The position numbers and the translations under genes are program-made. 64,000 nucleotides of DNA from Urophycis tenuis. Lineage: Eukaryota; Chordata; Actinopteri; Gadiformes; Phycidae. The stretch spans positions 1 to 64,000 of the forward strand of contig JAXIVH010000322.1 of the NCBI GenBank assembly GCA_036785325.1, in the 5' to 3' direction. The number at the start of each line of letters is the position of its first letter. Position 1 is the first letter of the stretch. The notes below the pieces were generated by a model. It saw only the letters and a program-made list of their open reading frames with translations, was not told the origin of the DNA and ran no database searches. Positions 24,238-44,048 of this stretch are shown here, piece by piece.

Positions 24238-25819
24238 TTCGGCAAAGAGAGAAGAGATTTCCCTAATTTCCCTCTAAATCAGAGAAGATCTGCGAAGTTC
24301 AGGAGTAACTTTCTCGTCGATATGCGCATGTGCAACTCTTAAAGGGACAAACACCATAAATTCCTTCATTGAAACAACTGCATATGTAAGGGACAAATGC
24401 TTAAATGCCAGTTTCCCGTCATCTTGAATTGAATAACAATGGAATCTAATCAAATACAGCCTAATTAAAAGATAAGGCATTGAGTTGCTTTTCTGAAAGT
24501 AATTTTCCTACAACCATAGAAATTCTAATTCATTTATTGAAATAAGTGAGGCAATTATAGGTGAGGCAATTCTTATCACATCATTCCAATTTCATATTTA
24601 TTGCTTATTAAAAGCCACTAACTGCTACTCTCCACAGATCCAAATTTTAAGTAGGCAATAACCTGAGAGGGATTGAAATATGAAACGTAATACATTTCAG
24701 TTTCACGTTTCACTTACGTTGGTATGATAATTTGTGTATTTTATCACACAGAACACTTATCAACAAAAAATACAATTGCCCCAATCCAAATAAAAAAAAC
24801 ACCTATATTAAAATTCACAAGTACCTATAAAGCCTATGGCCTTGGATAACATTTAAAACACTTTTTTTTATCAATAGAATTGATTCAATAGAATGCCTGA
24901 GACATAAAGATGAGAGTTCTTTTTACACATGATATCAGTTCAAACCACTATTCAACACATTACAGTACATGGTCAACATGTTTTGAATGATTTCCGTCCA
25001 GTTGACTCAGAAACCTTAAAAGGAGTATACAAAAAACATGGGCAGACTCCTCTTTGGAATGCATTAATGTGTCAATGGGAACACTACAAATCCCAGCAGT
25101 ATAGGTACAGTATGTGGTACAGAAGATACTTGTGCTTATATGAAGCCCACACAGCTCTGAATTGCATTGAAATAGTTGTAGAATGTAGCTCAAAACATGT
25201 TCCCTTTAAGGTTTTACGCGCTATTTTAAGGTTCCAAGCTTCGTTCCCTGCTCTCAATAACAGCTAAAATGCTCTATGTTTGGATATTCATAACCAGTGG
25301 TTGCCAAAATAATGCAAACCACCTCATAGAAACAAAGAATAGGTTTCCCAAACTAGAGATAGCATTGCAGAGGTAGCATGGCTACCTTATAATATTGCCA
25401 AAGAAAGTAATGAAAAATACCAGAGATAGCATTATCGTTAAACCCAGAGCATTTTACAGTTGTCAGACAAGAAGCTGCAGCAGCATAAATCCAGTCCGCC
25501 ATTTATATTTTAATTAAGTGCCTGCTAATAGGTCTATAATAGGTATATTCTATTACACAGTGGATGTTTATTAAAAGTATGAGCAAGCCCCATCAATATA
25601 CCTTAATGTGTATCTTATAGTATATGCACATGTTAGCATATGCAGCACAGTGTATACTCGATATTCAGAGAATAATGCTGCTGCCAATTATCCAAAATTC
25701 CTTATAAGTTTAAAAAGCGGTCATGATCAGCTAAGTCTATGATAACAAAAGCTGGTACATCGGTTCGACTGGTGGACACACTCCTGTCCTGCTCCCTCTG
25801 CTTCTCTGAAGACAAAAGG
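24238..25819. other. Intergenic region between tram2 and xkr5
   Basis: AT-rich sequence holding the tram2 promoter/5' UTR (start side) and the xkr5 3' UTR. A TTTATT at about 25566 gives AATAAA on the minus strand, about 250 bp past the xkr5 stop, and is a candidate poly(A) signal. The 112-codon open frame at 24929-25267 is open in both copies (one Glu/Lys difference) but resembles no protein I know, so I do not call it. Confidence 0.6.
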
Positions 25820-31827
<6,008 letters not shown>

Positions 31828-32060
31828 CCTATGGGCCAAGCCACCAGCGGCGGTTAGCATGATAGGGATCGGTAAATATGACAATAGCCCGGTGACATTT
31901 TCCAAGGCATCCTTCTTCACCGTACGTCCATCCGTTCCACCTTCTCCCCGCTGCTGCCACTCTACCTACCAAAATATCTGACGTCACAGCGCGGAATTAA
32001 AGGCATAGGGCGCTCGGCGGCGCGCCTCCGGTCCACGGCGGCGCGGTGTCTGTAAGTTAC
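31828..32060 (-). promoter_or_regulatory. Probable xkr5 promoter and 5' UTR
   Basis: The sequence before the xkr5 start becomes GC- and CpG-rich around 32005-32050 (gcggcgcgcctccgg, cggcggcgcggtg), unlike its AT-rich surroundings. No TATA box is evident. Inferred only from position and composition. Confidence 0.4.
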
Positions 32061-34611
32061 CGTTATATCCCTGGCAAATTAGAATGGTTAAATAAATGGT
32101 ATACATTTTGATCCGAACTCAAATCTGGGTCAAGAAGACCCTAAGACCTCAACATGTTGTTTTTTTAATTGAACCGAATCGAACTCCTGTTGATAGTTAA
32201 TAGGCCTAAAGTGGTTGTGGCCACAAAGCCTCGAGTATGAGGCAATGATGGTCACGTGCTTCTCCGGGGAGCCATAAACTGGGTCTGCGAATGGTGCCAG
32301 TGTGTTACGGGTTCAACGTCTAATCAATTCCAAGCATTGCTGTTTGCACGTTCAATGGATTTGTGTTCAATAGATTTGCACAACCTGGCTCTCCAGTCCA
32401 TGACAGGCAGGCCCCACACATGTCTAAAAGATGCAGCAAGCTGCGTCGTCTCGCCATTTTCCAATAATCTTAATCAGCAATCTTGATGGCAAGCTGGGGA
32501 GGCAAAAAAAAGTCACAACTCACATCCATCAGATTCATTTAGGCCATAGTTCCAAAAAGAGCATGACATTAACCAACTAAAATTCATGTAAGAGTTTTGA
32601 TGCAAGCGTTCCCTGTATAGAAATGGTTTGCATACAGTTTACCCTGAACAGTAGAGTTGCATCATAAGCACATTTTCTGTAAACAAATGAAATAAAATCC
32701 CATAAAAACATAAAACAACATGTTTATTAATGAAGCAACCATTCAGTTTAAGTGTAAACTGCAAATAAGGATGTTTAAATTGTAGGTATACAGTTTGAAA
32801 GTTACGTTTGGGGTAGGAGTGTTAAGTTAGTCATAGTTTAGGTATTTAGGTCGAGATGGTTAAGTTTAGCCATCATTGTAGAGATGGGTAACTTTAAAGG
32901 ACATCCAGCTAACATACATACAATATATACAGAAATAGGTATCCACAAATAAAATAACTCAGGTGAGGTCATGAGGTCATTGGTCCGGTAGACTGAAGCA
33001 GATCAAGTGTTCCACCCTTATGCTCTGTAGTGGATTAATGCAAAAATCAAAGTCAGTTTCACATACTAACTAACATTTGCGGACATAAATGATTACATCA
33101 AAATATGCTCATAAAATCCCCATGTTACTGTCGGCCTAAGTGTATTTGGAACTACGTTGAAAAATGGTACAGAGGATGTCAAGTTCAAATATTTCAAACA
33201 ACACCTTCAGAATATAAAATTGTATCGGCCTATGTACAAAAAGCTGCTCGTCCGTGTCAATGCAGTGGTCAGCAATACTGCCATTACAGCGGCCAACCTT
33301 CGTTACAGACGACCGATCAGTACTGACCTGGGGCAAAAGGAACGTCTGTACATCCCCCGTCAGAACAAGTCTCTAAATGAGACTACTCTCCTACAGAGCA
33401 GCAGAGAACTACTTTGAACTACCAAGTGGAAGGCGACGTCTTCGCGAGTGGCATTGATCAGCAAAAGAAAATGTAATGACAGCGCCATCTAGGGTTATAC
33501 TCGGGTCATTACGTTTGTGTCATTTGGAAGATGACTTTAGGAGAGGCAGAGGCCAATCAAAGCATTAAACAAATTGTAAAGCAATAACAAAAACCCAAGT
33601 GCTGGATTCAATGACAATGATGACACAATAAAACATTGAAAACACAAGCAAGGCCTCAATAAGAATCACCTTTGATTCTTAAAGAGGCCTGTTTTCATTG
33701 TTGCCAGGTTACACAAGTCAGAAAATACAGTGTGATTAAAAGTCAAAAAGTCTCTAGACTTTATTAACAGCAGTTGCATGATGTAATGGTAGATACATTT
33801 GGTCTTTAACAAGGGAGTCACAAGACAGACGAGCAAAAATATTTAAGGGTACATTTAGAAATGATACACAGGAAGCATTGTGTGCCATGCAAAAATCCTC
33901 TGCAGGCCTACATGATGTGGGGCAAATTTTTAAACAGCTTATATAATATTACACACTCATAATCTTACGTAGCAAATGTAAAACTAGACCCACTACGACA
34001 GTAAGAAACGGGCCGTAAGAATAGTGATGCACGTAAGATGCAAGTATTTTAATCAGCATTATATTCTCATGTAGAGTGTAGGCCTACTGACGGCCTACTG
34101 AAAGTTTTCCGAGTTGTTGAGTACCAGCCCCTTTCAGCAAGTACGGTTTCAAAATGAGTCTCTGTTAAGTTCCCAAATTCCCTCGTAACAAATGACCGAT
34201 AAGAAATGGCCACACAGCCACTTCAAGGCTGCTGTTCAGGATCAGGTTTACTGAACTGAACAATCAATCAGTCTGGAGCAGAGCTCACCAGTCCTGGAGC
34301 TGGTTGGACTCCACACAAGGGGTTAGTTCACTCAGATGGATGGAAGTAGCTTTGTTTATTCCGTTATCCAATAGCAAGCCATACATGGTAACATCTCATA
34401 TCGTATAGCTAGTGTGATTCTGCCTTGATGTGTATTGTATGTTTCAATAAATTGCAAGTGTAAAGTGTAATATTAAAATACCCGATGGCCCAAATAAGTC
34501 GCAAATACAGGGAACTCCAGAAGCCAATGCCAAAGCTTGTTTATAAAGTTAACTAAGTACACCAACTACAAGAATGTATGAATCTGTTTGTACAAGATAT
34601 GTACAAGTTTC
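32061..34611. other. Non-coding sequence upstream of xkr5
   Basis: AT-rich DNA without long simple repeats. I see no exon with splice sites and recognisable protein. The only item noted is a CTCF-like motif at 33481-33493. Confidence 0.6.
33481..33493 (-). promoter_or_regulatory. CTCF-like motif 3
   Basis: The minus strand reads CCTAGATGGCGCT, resembling the common CTCF core variant TAGATGGCGC. It lies 1.65 kb upstream of xkr5 exon 1. Only one copy is in the window. Confidence 0.35.
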
Positions 34612-34757
34612 AAGTTTCAAGTTCAAGTTATTGTCAAATGTGCAGCATCACTTATAGTCATACTGTTCAATGAAATGTATTGGACGAGGCCTGTTCCAAC
34701 ATGGAAGGAAAATCAAAGAAAACTGTTAAATTAAATTAAATACAATAAGTACAGAAT
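34612..34757 (+). repeat. Dispersed repeat running into the assembly gap
   Basis: Same family as 19302-19425 in opposite orientation. The copy A contig ends inside or just after this element, consistent with an assembly break at a repeat. Confidence 0.8.
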
Positions 34758-34957
34758 NNNNNNNNNNNNNNNNNNNNNNNNNNNNNNNNNNNNNNNNNNN
34801 NNNNNNNNNNNNNNNNNNNNNNNNNNNNNNNNNNNNNNNNNNNNNNNNNNNNNNNNNNNNNNNNNNNNNNNNNNNNNNNNNNNNNNNNNNNNNNNNNNNN
34901 NNNNNNNNNNNNNNNNNNNNNNNNNNNNNNNNNNNNNNNNNNNNNNNNNNNNNNNNN
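34758..34957. other. Assembly gap (200 N)
   Basis: A run of exactly 200 N. A fixed round length is typical of a scaffolding gap of unknown true size. It separates the two copies of the block. The sequence entering the gap from the left is a dispersed repeat (34612-34757). Confidence 0.99.
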
Positions 34958-36186
34958 TACCTGTTGCTCTTGTAGTTAAACTGGTTTCCGTCGCCGGATG
35001 ATTTAATAGAGTGCGGGGGGGGGGGTTTGGAAATGGTACACAGCGCGGTCAGCATCCGGAGCCGCACACACGCACGCGCGGAGGCAGCCGGTTCCACAAT
35101 GTACTGTAAATATTAACACTGCAATCACTCCTTCTGATCCGTCGTCATCGTGTCATTTTCTTTGGCCTCGTGCGCTTATTAAAACATCGAGCACAACACC
35201 TCCCCCGTTATCCATCACGCGATTCAAAGGCCTGCGCTAGCTAGGCCGACCGCCGCGCGGCCAGCTGGACGTCGCACGCTACCGAGGTCGCTAGCTAGTG
35301 CAGCGCCACCCAGTAGGATGTGATGTGGCGTTAACACATGGAAATGAATCCCGCAATGAAGTGAATGAAATGACTGCAAACCGAATGTTGCCTGTGAAAA
35401 CCATGCCGGCTGAATTACTGTTACTTACTCGCATGCTTGAACATTCGTTATTGTCAAAGAATGAATGTTTTCATTTCAGTTATAAATCAAAAGGATAAAA
35501 CAAAGATTATAAGATGACACTTTGTAATAAGTGTACAACAATGAATAATGAATTCACATTCGGTTATGCAGTAATAAGCATTAATTAACAATTTACTGAC
35601 TGTTTATTATCAGTTTACCAATGGTTTAGGAAGCATTTACTAATGGTGTGCCATGTTTACTTAAGGTGTTCATGTTAACTAAGGTGCATGTTTGATGTTA
35701 ACTAAGGTGCATGTTTGTACATTATTTAAGAGGATTAGCTTGAACCCTAATCATTACTGTGAAGTGTCACCAACTGAACATAATGTCCCAGTGGTTCGGT
35801 GGACTCTTGGATGATCCGGAGTGTCAGAATGAGCCTCGCTATTGTGCATTTGTCCTCGAACCTCTCAAATTAGGCGCCGGCAGCCTAGCAAGGTAGTGGC
35901 TCAGATATCCTCAATGGTGTCATCATCTGAAATCTGGAGAGACCAAAGCTCAAAGCGCATTGCTAATACCACTGACTTTGGTGCGGATTACCCGGTCCTG
36001 TCAATGCAATGCGGGAGCCAGACACACTCGCTCATCTCAGAAATATCTGCGGCAGGTCCAGTTGATGAGATGGACCTTTCGCCAAGCAATCATACAATGT
36101 GTTGGCAATCGGCGATGGCCCCACAAGTGGTCCTGTTGAACGGCTGTATAGTTAATGGCAGTCAAAACAATTTGGTTCTTTTAAGA
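34958..36186. other. Start of copy B contig: GC-rich segment, MITE-like element, unrecognised DNA
   Basis: 34958-35300 is CpG-rich and may be a promoter or first exon. On the minus strand a frame from about 35097 to a GT at the contig edge (…AACAG|GTA) could be a 5' exon of a gene to the left, but I do not recognise the product. A MITE-like element follows at 35513-35771. The rest, including an open frame at 35842-36189, is unidentified. Confidence 0.5.
35513..35771. mobile_element. MITE-like element
   Basis: It starts with gatgacacttt and ends with gaagtgtcacc, imperfect inverted termini (ggtgacactt-like). AT-rich internal sequence is built of variants of taataagtg, ttactaatgg and ttaactaaggtgcatg. 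This resembles a non-autonomous DNA element family common in teleost genomes. No transposase is present. Confidence 0.6.
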
Positions 36187-37102
36187 TAGCGGTAACACAT
36201 GAGGAGGAGATCATTCCCTGGGCAAAGAGGTGAGGCGTCCCACAATGTAGACAGTCATCCAGAGCAAAACCAATTAACAAATGGATGAAATTACACGATA
36301 GACTCAACATTGGTATCAAGGGCCAGGTCATTCTGTCCCTCCATCCGCACACACAAACCCGAGGATTGCTCTCAATGTCTGTAGAAGGCGTGGATCTCCC
36401 AAGTCCACAGCCTCCTCAGCAAATGTCACCGACATGCTGTTCACCGGGTGGTGGGATTAGTGGGGAGACCTCTGGAACGTTCCGTCCAGGGCATGGGGGC
36501 TTGTGGTGTTATATGAACAGCCCAGGCGGCTGTCCTCAAAAATGTTTCGGCTCCCCGGGCTTTGTTAGGCTCTCCATACTTTAAACCATTGTGAGTCTGC
36601 TAGAGGCAACGCTGGGTTTTTCTCCACAACGTAAAAGTCCAATGACCGTTAACTAAGAAGGTTACCATAAGGCTCAGAACGACCTAGCTCTTTCTATGCA
36701 GGGGGTGTTTGTCCAGAATTTATATCTCTAGCTATGTACAGTATTTTCGAGGGGTTAACGTGAAGCATATGACAGAAAGAACAGCCGTAACTGTCATGAC
36801 CGCAGCCGCGGTGACGTGTAGGATATGCACTGTATACTGGGCTTTACGTAACGATATGCGGCGACCGCCAGTAGCGTGTTATGTAACGTGAAAGTTATTC
36901 AGTAAATACCAAGTCAGCCTAACAGTGTTCTCCGCTGTCTTTTTAGTGAATATTGCTTACAACAAGAAATATTTTAATCACCGACTCTTATGATAAACGT
37001 TCAAAATCTAATAATGGCTTGCCATTATTACTTCTCCACAAGGTGTGCACACACACACACACACACACACATACAGACACACACACACTCACACACACTC
37101 AG

Positions 37103-37134
<32 letters not shown>

Positions 37135-37173
37135 ACACAGACACACACACACACACGCACACACACACGCACG

Positions 37174-37213
<40 letters not shown>

Positions 37214-37217
37214 TACA

Positions 37218-37285
<68 letters not shown>

Positions 37286-37699
37286 CCGCATGGCGTCCCC
37301 CGGTCGCAGGGAGAGCTCGGGGAAAAATACTGTGGGGGAAATCAAGAGGAAGCCATTGGGACCATTTGTAAATACACTGCTTTGGCCATCTTAAAGTGGG
37401 GGTTTTCAATCGCCTCCCCGAGTCAAAACATTGGAGCATGCGGTGCGCTTTTCCCTGAGTGTTCACAATGGTGAGATGCACCATGATAAGCCCTGAATCA
37501 CACCACTGTCTGTGTGCCTGACTGTACGTTGAGATGCATGTGTGTGTGTGTGCGTGTGTGTGCGCGTGTGTGTATCCATGTGTGTGTTTGTGTGGGTGTG
37601 TGCGTGCGCGTGCGTGTATGTGCGCATGCGTGCGCGTGCGTGCGTGCGTGTGTGTGTGTGTGTATGCGTTCGCGTGCGTGTATGCGTGCGTGCGTGTGC

Positions 37700-37775
<76 letters not shown>

Positions 37776-38272
37776 GTGTGTGAGTGCGCTGAAGGCACGT
37801 AAACCCTGTGCGAGTCATGAGCCTCCAGAGGTACACACATGCACACGTAACTGCCTGGAATGTGTTTGCCTTACAGTATATTTCCTTGACTGGCACTAAC
37901 CATTGTCTGACTGGAAAATATTGAGTCACTCTTTGCCATGAATTTAGGACATTCCAACACACATTATTATATAGAACATTATACATTATATGTAATTGAG
38001 GAAGTGAAAGGGTAGTGAGTTGTTATTGTTCTGTTGGGCGTTGATGTTTTTTAATCATGTTGTCATTAACATGCTTTGCGTTTTGCTTTTGTCTTTCTCA
38101 AGAGAGGAAGCGTGTCAGGGAGTCTGGTTCGTACTCGGAGGAGGAGGAGAAATCTCCAGGAGGTGGACAAGGAGGAGCTATTGGAGGAAGAGGAGGAGGA
38201 GGAGGAGGAGAAGGAGAAAGTGAAGGAGACGTAGGAGGAGGAGGAGGAGGCCGACCTCCACAAGGCCCGGAC

Positions 38273-38492
38273 ATGCACCCCGTCATCAACACCTCCTCTG
38301 GCTCCAACATGGCGCTCATCAGCGACGCGCTGGCAGCCGTTAACTTCATAGCAGGTAGGAAGCTGCAAGGCTAATGCTAATGCTAATGGCGTGGCTCAAC
38401 GGGCAGATGGGCAGACGCACGTTAAGCCCTGATGGGTTGGGAGGGGTTCGACTCAACTTGACTGAGAGTTCACTGAGCCACCGTCGCTGTCA

Positions 38493-38543
<51 letters not shown>

Positions 38544-38684
38544 GTTGTATGTTGTGTATACAGAATTCTAGTCCAAACCAAATGTTTCGTTGCTTTCTTG
38601 CCAGAGAGCCATGAACAAAGTAAATACAGCTCACAGCGACGATAATACAGATGCTGGTTAGAGATACCTCCCTACATCCACAAG

Positions 38685-38724
<40 letters not shown>

Positions 38725-39121
38725 CACTGACACACACATGGAGGGTCAAAACCCCCACAGCCAGCTGCTGAAACTTACACAGGGGTGGTGGTTAGGGGTC
38801 CTTCCTGTTCTGTTTTGTTCTCCCCTCTCTGTCAAATAAACACTGTCTGCATGATGCAATGTGCAGCGCGTTCGTTCAAATAAACACACTTTGCATGTGC
38901 TGTAAGCAGGCTAGGCCTCCTCTACCACTGGCTTAATTGAACCTAAATATTGTAACATTTTACATTTAAATGGGGGTCCTGTGGAAGTTGTGTTTTTGAT
39001 TGCTGTCCACTGTATATAACCAAAGTCAGTGACTGATAGCATCTGTGTCTTATTGCTCCAAACATTGTAAATGGAATGAGTTACAAGTATCCAATGAGAT
39101 GTAACGCTTCACCTCTCTCTC

Positions 39122-39158
<37 letters not shown>

Positions 39159-39184
39159 TTATCGCTCGCTCGCTCTCTCTCTCT

Positions 39185-39223
<39 letters not shown>

Positions 39224-39698
39224 ACCCTGTCCACCAGACCACCCGGAGCGCGCCGCCCTCTTCTTCGTGTGCGGCGTGTGTCTGGGCCTCTTCCTCACGC
39301 TCTTCGCCCTGGTGGTGCAGATCTCCTGCCGCACCGACTGCCCGCGGCGCCCGCGGCCCTCGGCCGGCGGCGGCGCCCGCGGCGGCCCCGGCTCCTGCGG
39401 CAAGAGGAGGAGGAAGAGGCCGCGGCGCCTCGCCAACTCCACCGACGACGACGACGACGACGACGAAGACGACGACGACGACTCCGGCGACTCGGACTCG
39501 GACTGGGACACCACGTCGGACCTGTCGGCGCGGCGCCACCGGCGCTTCGAGCGCACGCTCAACACCAACGTGTTCACGTCGGCCGAGGAGCTGGAGCGGG
39601 CGCAGCGGCTGGAGGAGCGCGAGCGCATCATCCGGGAGATCTGGATGAACGGCCAGCCGGACGTGCCCGGCACGCGCAGCCTCAACCGCTACTACTGA
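38273..39698 (+). CDS. eva1a: Eva-1 homolog A, copy B
   Basis: Same two-exon structure as copy A: 38273-38354 and 39238-39698, giving 180 residues. The only coding length difference is one extra Asp in the acidic tract (7 D, E, 5 D here; 5 D, E, 6 D in copy A). The intron is about 150 bp shorter because the (TG)n array after the donor and the (CT)n tract before the acceptor are both shorter. The membrane segment and the C-terminal RSLNRYY are unchanged. Confidence 0.92.
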
Positions 39699-39964
39699 CC
39701 GCCCCGGTGGAGGGGAGGGGGGGTAACCGGGAGGGGGGGACCGGGTTCGGGTCGACATGAGGGATGGAGGCCGGACACTTGGTGGCGGCGAAGGGGGTGG
39801 GGGCGGGGGCTAGAGAAGGGAAGGTGGAAGGGAGAGGTCGTGGAGTCAGGGTTTGACCTTTGACCTTTTGTTTGGGAGCCACATCAAACGGAGCGGTTTG
39901 GATTGACTCTGGGTGTAGGGAGCAAAGCCCTCCTTCGTTGCTTAAAAAATCTAATTTCTATTCC

Positions 39965-40011
<47 letters not shown>

Positions 40012-41630
40012 GCCCTCAGTGGGCACAATAAGCTAGCTCACAGAGAGCTTCCACGTACAGCATAGCTAAGCTTAGCTACGACACGCACCAACTTTATTAG
40101 TGGATGGTGGGAACATAAGGTCATCTGCTGTACTGCGCCTACACCTACCTTGCGGACCCCCCCCCCCCCCACCCGGACCCCATCTAAGCCATGGAGCTAC
40201 AGGGGATACAGGGCTCTTGGCTTCAAGAGAGCCTATGCAGACTTACTGAAGAGACTGAAGGACAGATGGCTTTGAGTACAATTCTGTTTGGATGCAGAAT
40301 GCGAGGCCAGAGGATGACCGCCGTCAGACGATTTACCCTCCAGCCTCCAGGATTGAAGCAGAGAACGGAGCGAGGCCTGACACTTAACCACAGAGCACTG
40401 CTGTAGTGGTGGATGCTGGGATATAGAGACTCAAAAGACTTTCCTACAGACGACAACCATACTGCAATTTGAACTGTTTTTGTAAAAAATAACCAAAATA
40501 AGTTGTATTTTGGGGGGGAATTCATCTCAACCCCTCATGAATATTTTATAATATTTAATAGTTTATTGTTTTCTTATTTTCAAGTGTAATATGAATAATG
40601 CTGAGATATTTTTATACTCTTGACAACAAGTTTTGAGGCACCTCAGGGATGAACTCCCTTTGTGTTTCTGCGTGTGGTCGGGCTGTGTGTGTGCTTCCCA
40701 CCAGGGAATCGACCGCCCAGTCCCTACAGTTGTGTTAGCGTTCAAAAGAAATGAAAAATCAACGTGATAACAGCCTCAAAGAGGCTTGGTGATTTATTTT
40801 TGTAAGTTTAAAAAAATGTGTTGCAGCAGTCACTAGAATTATCGTTGGAACAGGTCGCCCGCCTGTGTATATTGCATATTCTCGTTCACTATCGTACATG
40901 CCGGCTCATTTGGGAATGTGCAGTTAGATACGCATTGCAAGAATGGCTCCATGGAACATATTGCACTTAATAGCCAGGCTGGCGTGTACATACAGTAACC
41001 ATATCATGCCAAATGTATGTGTGTGCAGCTACAAAGGACGACTGCAGGTCCTAAAGAGAGTCGAGTTGGAGACTTCATGGAAAAACAATAGGATTTTTTT
41101 TTTTTTTTTTTTTACTCCTGTCCACTTGCCCTCTCTTTTTTGCGAAAAGTAAATAAAACTTTGTATCCCAGAGCTATGCAATACATTGAGTTGTTACTCT
41201 AGACAGGCGGCTTCTTCCACTTTGAATAGCTTATTAAAACTGAAATTGTAGTGTTTCCAAGAGGTGGACCAACAGCGTGTGGTCACATAATTCATGTTGC
41301 CAGTTTAATATAAGCTATCCTTGATCCAGTACTGTTTCAATGCTGTTCACATGCTGCCATGGATCCAACCATCAAATTGTTATATTTTGCAATAAAAGAT
41401 GTGGAATCTTTGACTTTTTCTGACTAAAGCTTAGCAGAACACATTGCTATCTGTCATTCTCAAATGCAATTTTAGGGATTTACCAAAATAGTTCATGTAT
41501 TCATGTGTTCATGAATGGGACTAAAACACCATAATAGCTATTTGAGACAAATATGACTCATGTGTTTGGAATAAACTGATTTCAAGTCATATCAATAACC
41601 AGTTTTCTTGTTTTTCAGTAGACTTAAGAG

Positions 41631-42111
41631 GATTGTTAGGATCTGTTGACGTGTTATGGATAAGTTACATATGGTTGCCCTCTGGTGGCAAATGGCAACA
41701 ATACACATTTCATGTTTTCTAAATCCGTGAAACTAAACCTTCATTTATGGTTGAATTCGTTTTGAGAATCATGTCCTCATCGTGGCAAATTGAGCCATAT
41801 CAAATATCATTGAGACCTATAAATTTATAGACATGGTTTGTACGATTAGGCCATGACAGCAAGATATGTAGTCAAATATAGCTCAAGCCTATAGTAAAAG
41901 TCAACTCGTCTACATGCTTCCATTACGTAACTTAACCATTGCTAATCAGAAATGTGTGCACTGCACCACTTATAAATTACTACACATATACGTGCTGTAT
42001 TTGTTGTAGTTGGTTTTCTACTTCAGACCACGTACAACAAATGTGATGGTTGCTCTGCCGCTCTCTCCATGGACACCCAAAGCGTTATTGTTGTTGTTCT
42101 GGGAGGACGAC
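41631..42111 (+). promoter_or_regulatory. Diverged second copy of the efhc1 promoter region (copy B)
   Basis: Counterpart of 5526-6005. Here the X-box-like core reads ccatggacacc, identical to the real efhc1 promoter at that point, whereas copy A has ccattgacacc. The CTCF-like core gccctctggtgg is at 41677-41688. Confidence 0.65.
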
Positions 42112-42386
42112 AGAGCTGCTAAATAAATAAATAAACACAAATAAATAATAAATGTACTTGATCTTGTTTTTACGGAACGCAGAATATATTTGAAATAATT
42201 AACATTTTGGAGCGTGTGGTGATAACGGATGTATCACCGTGTGCTTTGAAGGCTCTTGAAGGCCCCAGGTGCCTTCAGGCAGTTGAGACCACAGACGTGC
42301 CTGCTCTGGTCAAAGGGCTCAATCATGTTCAATCATAGCTGCACTTTTACCATGAACACACCCAGAGCGTGTGTGTGTGTTTGTGT

Positions 42387-42445
<59 letters not shown>

Positions 42446-42447
42446 TG

Positions 42448-42509
<62 letters not shown>

Positions 42510-42516
42510 GTGTGTT

Positions 42517-42593
<77 letters not shown>

Positions 42594-43044
42594 GTGTGTG
42601 GGTGGGGGATTAGGAGTTTAATTGGGATGTGGAGTGGGGTTAAAGTGGTAGTTAGTACGGTAATTGATTGGGTGTAGCGCATGTCATTCATACATTGGAG
42701 GTAATATAGTCAGTGGGGTACCTAGTGCGTCTGGGGTCGTCATGCTGTTGGCATGATGTTGTTGCTGAGTGTGGGGTAGTTTTAGTTGGCAGGGGGAATG
42801 ACTGTGTATTTTCTGGGATCCTGGGCCAAACATTTTTTGCCAAATGTGGCCATTTTATTTAAGCTGAAGCCCCAACTGCCTTGTGGTACAACACTGCTTT
42901 GTTCTGGGGAGGGCAGCAGACACACAGATAATGTGATCATTTATACCAGATAGACATCCAAACAACATCCTATTTTATGATGATGCTTTTAAAATAATGA
43001 TAATGATTTTAAGATAAAGTTAAATAGGCAGTCAGACATTCCAT

Positions 43045-43117
43045 ATTAGTCACAAGTATCACACTTGAAGTGTGATGTGACTAATATCACACTTCAAGTA
43101 TGATACTTGTGACTAAT
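43045..43117. repeat. 33-bp inverted repeat (hairpin), copy B
   Basis: Counterpart of 6895-6967. The loop-proximal base of the right arm differs (aatatcac for aacatcac). Confidence 0.8.
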
Positions 43118-43340
43118 ATCACACTTGAAGTGAACAAAGGGTGCTTCACACATATCTACATAACTGTCCATGAGGGTCAATTCATTTCGACAACTTCTGG
43201 GATCTCTATTTCTTACCCTCAAAATAAACACATCTAAAAATCAGTGTGAGTAGTGCTCACCCTCACCCTATAGTTATGTAATTCAAAGAATTACTCAGGA
43301 ACAAAGATCTTTGTCTTTATCATGTTTACCTATTTTATAA

Positions 43341-43393
43341 TACAAATACTTCACAGACTGCAGCATTTGTCTGCAGTCTGTGAAGTATTTGTA
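43341..43393. repeat. Perfect 23-bp inverted repeat (hairpin), copy B
   Basis: Counterpart of 7191-7243, unchanged in both arms and loop. Confidence 0.9.
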
Positions 43394-44048
43394 TTGAACC
43401 CACATGTCTCCTCAATAGTGTGTGAATACACATCTGTACACAAGACATAGTCTGCAATTATTCTCTTGCCTAATTCACATACAGTGAATTGGGACAAACA
43501 ACCAGCAAAACGTATATCTCACCACTTAAAGATTGCAGGATGATGGATATTATGTATTGTGGATAATTTACATATGTGGCCCTCTGGTGGTCAAAAGGTA
43601 GAATGTCAATTTCGTGACTGCCAGTGAAACCTTGTGAAACCTTGTGTTAACCTTATTTCATGGTAAATTCTTTGAGAAGATTTCCTCCTCATACCAAAGG
43701 GCCTCATTATATTTCTAAAACGTAAACAAGCTTCGCGTGATTAGACGTAAACAGATCGCCATTATGTCAAGTAGGCCTATAGGACAAGGCCTATATTTAA
43801 AACGTCAACAACAAGTTCTACATGCATCCAGTATCTTAACCACTAATCAGAAACACCGCTGACGAGTTATCCTCCGTGTGTGACGTATGTGTCTTCGACT
43901 GAAGCGTCAACACGACATGTTGCTATGTTGCTGTTTCCATGGACACCGGATGCACAAGGATAGTTGTAGTCCTGGGTCCGCAGAGAACAAGGTGTCTGGG
44001 GACCGAACCAACTTATTTTCTCGATTTTTTTTTTAATTGCGAGACACA

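Noticed and set aside
24929..25267. 112-codon plus-strand frame open in both copies
   Set aside because: Near-identity of the copies makes conservation uninformative. There are no recognisable domains, and it lies in the probable xkr5 3' UTR/intergenic region.
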